Shown here: positions 5,820 to 11,082 of the stretch, in pieces | How the letters are laid out: each line of letters opens with the position of its first letter | How positions within the stretch are numbered: position 1 is the stretch's first letter | Assembly (NCBI GenBank): GCA_015478765.1 | Contig: JADMKR010000241.1 | Location: 1-11,082 of the forward strand | Origin: Flavobacterium sp. | GTDB taxonomy: Bacteria; Bacteroidota; Bacteroidia; Flavobacteriales; Flavobacteriaceae | Direction of reading: 5' to 3' | Length of the DNA: 11,082 bases | Made by a program: the position numbers and the translations under genes | The notes under the pieces: generated by a model | Told to the model about the DNA's origin: nothing | What the model saw: the letters and a program-made list of their open reading frames with translations, nothing else | Database searches by the model: none

Positions 5820-8624
5820 TTAAATTGACAGAATATACTCTACTACACTCTTTTCATGCGGCAAATTCATTTTTTTACGCAAACGATATCGTTTAACTTC
5901 GACACTACGCACGGAAATGTTGAGCAGGGGTGCAATTTCTTTGGAGGACAAATTCAGCCTGAGGTAGGCACATAGTCGTAAATCGTTGGGTGTTAATGAC
6001 GGATGAAATTGTTTTAATTTCTTAAGAAAATCATTGTCGACATTATTAAATGCATCCTGGAAAATATTCCACGAGTTGTCTTTGGAAATGCTCTGATCGA
6101 TGGTGTTTATAACCGATTTTATATTTTTATCGGCATTGTCGGTACCCGATCTCTTTAAATCGTCTTTTATCAAGGCGAGCAACTCGTTCTTTTTAAGCAA
6201 GCTCATTGAGGAAGCGGCCAGTTCCCGATTTTTGCTATCCATGTCGTGGGATAGTTGCTCATTTTTAAGCTTCATTAGTTGCTGCTCGTTTTCCAGCTCT
6301 TTTATTTCCAATAACAGATTGTTCTCTTCGATGAGTTTTTGTTCTTTCTTTAAATAGTGTTTTTGACTTCTTCGGTGGATAAATAGTGCCAACAGCAATA
6401 AAGCGGTAAGGTAAAGAATGAGCGCCAAAGTAGTTTGGTACCAGGGTTTACTGATGGTAAAACTGTAGGTTGCCATGTTTTTGGGATTTGAATTGGCAAT
6501 TTTGGCTTTTACCAAAAAAGTATAGTCGCCCGGGGGTAAATTCTTAAAATTAGCAGATGCTTTGGCCGACCAGTTGCTCCATTCTTCCTGAAAACCTTCC
6601 AGTTTGTACTGATATTCGGTGTAGATATATTTATTGTATTCGGGTACTGTATAATTAATTGTAATGTTGTTTTCGGCATGTTTAAATTGACCGCGGCCTT
6701 TAATCGGGCTGCTGACCAGCTTTTCGTCTAATTTATTTATCGCGATGTTGGTAATGTAAACGCTATTGCTTTTGAATCTCAGATCGTCGAGGTTGATCGT
6801 GTAATATCCGTCAGTGGTCCCTATCAAAAAGATCGACTGCGTCAGGCTGGTGACATTCTCATAACCCAACATCGAACTGGTTAGTGAAAGCGGAATGGGG
6901 ATTGTGTTTTTCTTTAAGGAATTCCCAATTTTACTCAGCGTGAAATAGTGGATATAGTTCTTTGAAAACAGCCATAATTTGTTGGATTTGTCTGCAATCA
7001 GCTTCCCCGATGTATATTCGTCGTTTACAAAAACGGCGCTTAAGGCCTTGTCTCTTCGAAAGCTCTTTGTAGCTTCGTTCAGGACAAATATTCCCTCTTT
7101 GCTGGCGTAGTAGATCTGCTTGTCAAATTTTATCAAGCTGGCATTTTTTCCCTTTTTTGGAGTTTTAAGAACGACAAGATCTGTGCAGGTACTGAAATTA
7201 TCATCCAATTTAAATCTGAAAACACCTTTGTATTCATGGCTGATATATACATCATGCGAATTGGATATTTCAAAATGTTTTGCCGAAAGATCAAATTTTG
7301 AAATTTTATTTCTGAACTTCCATTGGTTGTTTTCTTTTTGCAGGACCGAAATACCGTAATAGTTTCCTTGAAGCAGTAGATTTTCTTTTCCGGGGACTTT
7401 AACGAATCCCCAGGTTCCGGAAGCCGAAAATATGGAAGTAACACTGGCGCCGTCGACAATAAAAGTTCCCGAATCGTGTCCGCAGAAAATGGTACCTTGG
7501 TGTTCAAATAGCGACCAGACCTGACCTTTTGTGTTTTTTACAAATTCAAAGGGCTCTTTCGAATTATAGGTTTTGCAAAAAAGCCCCTGATTGGTACCGA
7601 TATATAATTTGCCGTTGTTCAGCAGCGAAGCGTATACAGTTCCGAAGAACCCTGTATTATCAGAATAGCTTCTTATGGCCGATTTCAGGTTTATGCAATT
7701 GATGCCGTTGTCCAGCCCGATCCAAACATTCTCGTCGACATCTTCAAATATCGACAATATCGTATTGTTGCTGATGCCATTGTCCTGCGTAATATGGTAA
7801 CGTAATTTGCCGGCAGCTGAGATGATGAAAATTCCGTCCGATACCGTTCCAATAGCAAAACCTTTATCAGATAATTGCTGGCAGCTATAAACATTTCCCT
7901 GGATAATTTGATTATCGGCTTCTGTGACAAACGGCGTAAATTCCCCATCGGCAAAATTGTAAAATCCGTTGTGTTGTGTTTGAATAAGCAAACCCTGGTC
8001 GGTGGTGAAGACGGCAACAACTTTATTGTCGACCGCGATTGGGCTGTTTGAAACCAGTTTGCCTTTTCCGTTTTCTATTTCGTATAAACCCTCGTCGGCT
8101 ACTTGATAGAATATCGAATTGCGCGCCTGAAATGCTTTTAAGATGCCGTTTTTTGGAGTAATAACCGAAAATTTGCCGGTCTGCGTGTCGAAAATATGAA
8201 TTTGATCCAAAGACTGGAATATCATCCATTGATCATAGGAGAAAATATTCCAAAATTGTTCGTCGTCCAGAATTTTAGCCTGTATCTGACTACTGAGCGA
8301 AGTGTATTTAAGATGGTTGTTCGACTCCCGTGTCCAGTAACCAAATTCCATATAACTACCGGTATAGATCTTATCGCCCACCACTTTGACAGAGCGGATG
8401 ATGGTTTCGTTTGGCGATGGATAAAGCGTCCATTCTGAGCCGTTGAATTCAAGCAAGCCATCATTATTGGCAAAGAACATAAACCGTTGGGAATCTTGAG
8501 AGATCATCCAATTTTGATTGCCGGCATTATACTCGGAAGAATTGTATTTAACGATTGGTGCCAACTCCTGACCCATTGCAAATGTGGAAATCAATGAACA
8601 GATGAGCGCCCATTTTAGTTTCAT
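5820..8624 (-). CDS. Membrane-spanning one-component regulator: propeller sensor, triple-tyrosine domain, LuxR-type HTH
   Basis: A 934-residue protein. The ATG at 8624-8622 is preferred over an in-frame upstream start at 8681 because it begins directly with a signal peptide (MKLKWALICSLISTFAMGQ). Residues 20-640 form a periplasmic beta-propeller sensor with Reg_prop-type motifs such as ENVWIGLDNGINCI (298-311) and LYIGTNQGLF (340-349). Residues about 650-727 form a triple-tyrosine (Y_Y_Y) Ig-like domain (YQYKLEGFQEEWSNW, then LPPGDYTFLVKA). One membrane helix lies at about 731-749. A charged coiled coil follows at about 755-825, then a LuxR/GerE helix-turn-helix at 877-920 (SSKEIAPLLNISVRSVEVKRYRLRKKM). 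There is no histidine kinase or receiver domain, unlike hybrid two-component regulators of polysaccharide loci with similar sensors. It probably senses a periplasmic oligosaccharide and acts on DNA directly from the membrane. Its position upstream of, and co-oriented with, the glycan operon suggests it controls that operon. Confidence 0.9.
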   Translation of the reverse strand: MKLKWALICSLISTFAMGQELAPIVKYNSSEYNAGNQNWMISQDSQRFMFFANNDGLLEFNGSEWTLYPSPNETIIRSVKVVGDKIYTGSYMEFGYWTRESNNHLKYTSLSSQIQAKILDDEQFWNIFSYDQWMIFQSLDQIHIFDTQTGKFSVITPKNGILKAFQARNSIFYQVADEGLYEIENGKGKLVSNSPIAVDNKVVAVFTTDQGLLIQTQHNGFYNFADGEFTPFVTEADNQIIQGNVYSCQQLSDKGFAIGTVSDGIFIISAAGKLRYHITQDNGISNNTILSIFEDVDENVWIGLDNGINCINLKSAIRSYSDNTGFFGTVYASLLNNGKLYIGTNQGLFCKTYNSKEPFEFVKNTKGQVWSLFEHQGTIFCGHDSGTFIVDGASVTSIFSASGTWGFVKVPGKENLLLQGNYYGISVLQKENNQWKFRNKISKFDLSAKHFEISNSHDVYISHEYKGVFRFKLDDNFSTCTDLVVLKTPKKGKNASLIKFDKQIYYASKEGIFVLNEATKSFRRDKALSAVFVNDEYTSGKLIADKSNKLWLFSKNYIHYFTLSKIGNSLKKNTIPIPLSLTSSMLGYENVTSLTQSIFLIGTTDGYYTINLDDLRFKSNSVYITNIAINKLDEKLVSSPIKGRGQFKHAENNITINYTVPEYNKYIYTEYQYKLEGFQEEWSNWSAKASANFKNLPPGDYTFLVKAKIANSNPKNMATYSFTISKPWYQTTLALILYLTALLLLALFIHRRSQKHYLKKEQKLIEENNLLLEIKELENEQQLMKLKNEQLSHDMDSKNRELAASSMSLLKKNELLALIKDDLKRSGTDNADKNIKSVINTIDQSISKDNSWNIFQDAFNNVDNDFLKKLKQFHPSLTPNDLRLCAYLRLNLSSKEIAPLLNISVRSVEVKRYRLRKKMNLPHEKSVVEYILSI

Positions 8625-8739
8625 TTGCGCTATTCGGTTAAGGAAACAATTGTCTGATAATTTACTTGCTGGATACGGCATTCAGAAAACTTTTGGTCGC
8701 AAGATAATTCAAAGGTTTGATTTCCCAATGGAATGTTAA

Positions 8740-8762
8740 AAGAACATTTTTGTGTTGTTCTT
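8740..8762 (-). terminator. Probable intrinsic terminator after the fibre gene
   Basis: Read on the minus strand, AAGAACA, a 9-base loop and TGTTCTT form a 7-bp hairpin that runs into TT. It lies 34 bases beyond the fibre-gene stop and about 115 bases before the regulator start. The stem is AT-rich and the T-tract short, so it would be a weak terminator. It suggests the fibre gene and the regulator are separate units. Confidence 0.5.
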
Positions 8763-8796
8763 AGTTAGAATGAGAAATACCACTTGGCTGATCTTA

Positions 8797-10872
8797 CTAA
8801 CGTACCTGTTGAATCTCTAAAACCGTTTTACCACTGAAATTGTCCAGGGTTACACCATTTACAAAGTTCTCTGCGAATATTTCAATTTCATCGTTTAGAG
8901 CCAGTTGAATCAGGCAGGTGACCGAGCGTTCTACACTGCCTATTCCGTGATGGTCGCTTGAGGTCATTTGGTAATAATCGGTACCGTTCAAAATTATCCC
9001 GATCGAATACAGATTAGTATTAGCCTGAATGTTTGTGTGAAATGACGCATTTATTCTGTAGAAACCCGGTTTGGTTGCAGTAAAGCGACTGGTTGCCGAA
9101 TTGAACTCATTGGCAGTATCAAAGACTTCATTATTAAAGAATATTTTTTGCCAACCTGTATTTGACAGATTCTGGCTGGCAGCTAGGTTCACCCTGACCA
9201 TAGACAAGGTAGCAGCGGTGTTAGCGACCCAACTTGTTCCCCCGACGCCGTCGGTTTGAAGCAACTGACCGTTTGTTCCCCGAACGTTGGGAAACGCATA
9301 TCCGTTGGCAGTAGCCGGATTACTGATTTGCAATGTTCCGTTTACCCGAACGATGTTGGTATCGAATTCGCCATAAATTAAGGCTCCATTGGCATTGGCA
9401 TTTGAGTTTTCAATGTATAATTTGTTAGATCCTGTTTCGAGAGTGCCTGCGTTATATCCTAATGCCACATTTGCGCTGCCTGTGGTATTGGTTGCCAGGG
9501 CGCCAAATCCAATTGCTGTATTGTTGCTTGTCGTGGTAGCAGTCAACGCATTGTATCCAACCGCCACATTGTTCGAAGTTGCGAAATTTGCCTTTAAAGT
9601 ATTAGAACCGATGGCAGTGTTGAACGAACCTGTGGAATAAAGTCCCGCCTGATATCCCAAAAATGCGTTATTATTGGCAGCGCCAGTGTTGTACCTGCCG
9701 GCTTCAAAACCTATGTATGTATTGTTGGCTCCGCCGCCATGTTCGTCCCCGGCCGACTTACCCACCGCGGTATTGTTCGCACCGGTACTTATCCTTAATG
9801 CATCCGATCCAACCGCAGTGTTACCTGTTGCAGTCGTATTGCTCAGCAATGCTTGCTGGCCAATCGCGGTATTGTTACTCGAATTTGTATTGTTATGCAT
9901 CGCATGCCTGCCTATAGCAGTGTTATTCCCTCCCGATGAATTGAAAAATAGCGCCTGATAGCCCATTGCCGTGTTATTACCGCTGGTGGAACCGAAAGCG
10001 GCCTGATAACCTATCGCCGTATTTTGATTTCCGGTTGAATTATTATTGGCCGACTGAAATCCTAAAGCTGTATTTCCAGATCCGGTTGTGTTGTTTGTCA
10101 ATGCCTGAAAACCAATTCCGGTGTTGTTACTCGCAGTTGTATTTCTAAATAATGCCTGAAAGCCCACGGCGGTACCGTTGTTCCCATTGGTATTTGCGTT
10201 TAACGCCTGAAATCCGACGGCAGTCGATGCACTTCCGGTATTCACAGCCAGGGATGCATTACCGATACCGGTATTCTGAACGCCGGTTGTATTTGATGAC
10301 AGTGTTCCGTTTCCGATAGCAACATTATTGGCGCCTGTACTGGCCGCCAGGGCGTTGGTTCCAAATGCTGCATTGTTAGTGGCTGCGCCGGCAGTCAAGG
10401 CATTTAAGCCAAACGACGTGCTTGTCGCACCAATTTTCCCAGCCGCGGTGTTAAATCTTCTAAATGCCAAATCGACATTATCCGTCGTCCCCAGAAAATT
10501 TGTTGTACCAAATAACCCAGAATTTCCGGTAACCGACCATGAATTTGCAGCGCCGGAGGCTAATCTTTCCCAAACAGTTCCGTTAAAGAAATAAAACCCG
10601 ACCGATGTTACATTAATTGTTGTTCCGGTCGCTGATCCGTTACTAACGTCATTCACATACAACACGGTCGAAACGGGTGTGCCAGCCATAGTTTGCGCGC
10701 GAAGTCTTGAAACCCGAGGAATCAGAAGGCCGTCCACAGTGGTTCCGGTCAGATTTGCTGCATTAATGTCGAGTGTTGCTGCGGGAGTGGCTGTTCCTAT
10801 TCCCACTTGCGACGAGCATATTACCGAAAATAGAATGAACAGTACCGAAAATGTAATTTTTGACCTTTTCAT
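8797..10872 (-). CDS. Exported trimeric-fibre-like protein: YadA-head-like repeats with C-terminal C1q/TNF-like domain
   Basis: A 691-residue protein with signal peptide MKRSKITFSVLFILFSVICSS. The ATG at 10872-10870 is chosen over an in-frame TTG seven codons upstream because it starts the signal peptide. The mature N-terminus QVGIGTATPAATLDI is typical of Bacteroidota fibre or adhesin-like proteins. Residues about 152-483 hold roughly 20 repeats of 15-17 residues, consensus NNTAIGxQALxxNTTGS, like the left-handed beta-roll of trimeric autotransporter heads. Next come KLYIENSNANANGALIYGEF (484-503) and GTNGQLLQTDGVGGTSWV (532-549), linkers usually found before phage-type tail-fibre ends. The last 135 or so residues resemble a C1q/TNF jelly roll: GFYRINASFHT, GIILNGTDYY, LALNDEIEIFAEN and FSGKTVLEIQQVR. 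There is no YadA-type anchor barrel, S74 chaperone domain, lipobox or T9SS sorting domain, so export past the periplasm is unexplained. Adhesion or a structural surface role is inferred. Confidence 0.8.
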   Translation of the reverse strand: MKRSKITFSVLFILFSVICSSQVGIGTATPAATLDINAANLTGTTVDGLLIPRVSRLRAQTMAGTPVSTVLYVNDVSNGSATGTTINVTSVGFYFFNGTVWERLASGAANSWSVTGNSGLFGTTNFLGTTDNVDLAFRRFNTAAGKIGATSTSFGLNALTAGAATNNAAFGTNALAASTGANNVAIGNGTLSSNTTGVQNTGIGNASLAVNTGSASTAVGFQALNANTNGNNGTAVGFQALFRNTTASNNTGIGFQALTNNTTGSGNTALGFQSANNNSTGNQNTAIGYQAAFGSTSGNNTAMGYQALFFNSSGGNNTAIGRHAMHNNTNSSNNTAIGQQALLSNTTATGNTAVGSDALRISTGANNTAVGKSAGDEHGGGANNTYIGFEAGRYNTGAANNNAFLGYQAGLYSTGSFNTAIGSNTLKANFATSNNVAVGYNALTATTTSNNTAIGFGALATNTTGSANVALGYNAGTLETGSNKLYIENSNANANGALIYGEFDTNIVRVNGTLQISNPATANGYAFPNVRGTNGQLLQTDGVGGTSWVANTAATLSMVRVNLAASQNLSNTGWQKIFFNNEVFDTANEFNSATSRFTATKPGFYRINASFHTNIQANTNLYSIGIILNGTDYYQMTSSDHHGIGSVERSVTCLIQLALNDEIEIFAENFVNGVTLDNFSGKTVLEIQQVR
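9424..10419 (-). repeat. Tandem coding repeats, about 20 units of 45-51 bp
   Basis: This part of the fibre gene encodes consecutive units of the form N-T-A-(I/V)-G-(F/Y)-Q-A-L followed by a variable T/S/N/G-rich half. The units have diverged at the DNA level while the A-(I/V)-G core is kept, so the array looks old and under protein-level selection rather than freshly amplified. Units 14-16 depart most from the consensus (KSAGDEHGGGANN, YIGFEAGRY). Confidence 0.8.
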
Positions 10873-10891
10873 CTTGTATTGTTTTAAAAGC

Positions 10892-10921
10892 AAAACACCT
10901 CCCTAAATCGAGAGGTGTTTT
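10892..10921 (-). terminator. Strong intrinsic terminator of the T9SS cargo gene
   Basis: On the minus strand, AAAACACCTC, a 10-base loop and GAGGTGTTTT form a perfect 10-bp stem. The stem ends in four T and is followed by GCTTTT. It begins 16 bases after the stop of the T9SS-sorted protein and ends 19 bases before the fibre-gene ATG. Confidence 0.85.
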
Positions 10922-10937
10922 AAAAATTATCCAAAAT

Positions 10938-11082
10938 TTATCGTTTTACAACGCGAATTGTTTTGTTAACTGCGCCTTGCGTTACGATTACAGTATACAC
11001 TCCCGACGGGAAATTGGTTCCCAGTTTCTGTGATGCGATATCGCCCGGTTGTACAGAACGTACTTCAAGCAGTTTACCGATC
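10938..11082 (-). CDS. C-terminal end of a T9SS-sorted secreted protein (type A sorting domain), 5' part beyond the window
   Basis: Only the last 47 codons and the TAA stop are in the window; the frame is open to the right edge (first full codon at 11081). The peptide has the pattern of a type A T9SS C-terminal sorting domain: GKLLEVRSV, then LGTNFPSGVYTVIVTQG, ending KTIRVVKR. The G-x-Y-x-V core and the basic K-R end are characteristic. Proteins with this domain cross the outer membrane through the Por/Gld secretion system, after which the domain is normally removed and the protein is released or attached to the surface. The domain does not reveal what the cargo is. It shows that the organism uses T9SS. 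Confidence 0.88.
   Translation of the reverse strand, partial: IGKLLEVRSVQPGDIASQKLGTNFPSGVYTVIVTQGAVNKTIRVVKR

Noticed and set aside
8622..8681. Start of the regulator at 8681, adding 19 residues
   Set aside because: The extra residues are not signal-peptide-like, while the internal ATG at 8624 begins a normal Lys-rich then hydrophobic signal peptide.
8699..8728. Promoter for the regulator (TTG near 8726-8728, TATCTTGC at 8699-8706 on the minus strand; or AACCTTTG nearby)
   Set aside because: Each candidate misses key bases of the TAnnTTTG element or lacks a properly spaced -33 box, so neither is called.
9663..9958. Plus-strand open frames opposite the repeat region
   Set aside because: They are antisense shadows of the repetitive codons and have no recognisable protein features; the same holds for other plus-strand frames across the window.
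9424..10419. CRISPR array or non-coding satellite
   Set aside because: The periodic units are in frame, encode a conserved A-(I/V)-G core and differ from unit to unit. There are no identical repeats with unique spacers.
10870..10893. TTG start for the fibre gene at 10893
   Set aside because: It would begin inside the terminator stem and bury the signal peptide; the ATG at 10872 fits better.

Overview
The window comes from a Bacteroidota genome, most likely a flavobacterium or close relative. The signs are a type IX secretion (T9SS) C-terminal sorting domain, lipoproteins with acidic residues straight after the lipobox cysteine, a two-component-propeller/triple-tyrosine/LuxR regulator, a 'VGIGT.TP.ATLDI' fibre protein, and A-rich start regions without strong Shine-Dalgarno sequences. 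All genes are on the minus strand, so transcription runs from high to low coordinates. Four complete genes and two genes cut by the window edges fill almost all of it. I see no tRNA, rRNA, insertion sequence or CRISPR.

Right end (about 8800-11082). The last 47 residues of a T9SS cargo protein enter the window and end at a strong hairpin terminator. Only 19 bases later starts a 691-residue exported fibre protein. It has about 20 YadA-head-like repeats and ends in a C1q/TNF-like jelly roll. A weaker terminator-like hairpin follows it.

Middle (5820-8624). A 934-residue membrane-spanning one-component regulator: periplasmic propeller sensor, triple-tyrosine domain, one membrane helix, coiled coil and a cytoplasmic LuxR-type helix-turn-helix. 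It has no kinase or receiver domain.

Left half (1-5518). After a 301-base spacer comes a likely three-gene glycan-degradation operon. The first gene encodes a clan GH-A glycosidase joined in one reading frame to a roughly 600-residue segment that looks like an outer-membrane beta-barrel. The second encodes a surface lipoprotein with three carbohydrate-binding-like beta-sandwiches and an Ig-like domain. The third encodes a GH16 (laminarinase-type) lipoprotein cut by the window edge.

Working model (inference): the regulator senses a glycan fragment, probably a beta-glucan, in the periplasm and switches on the operon. The lipoprotein binds the polymer at the surface and the GH16 enzyme cuts it. 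The glycosidase-barrel fusion admits oligosaccharides through its own pore and trims them. No SusC/SusD pair is visible, so the fusion may take the place of the usual importer. This is the most notable feature of the window.
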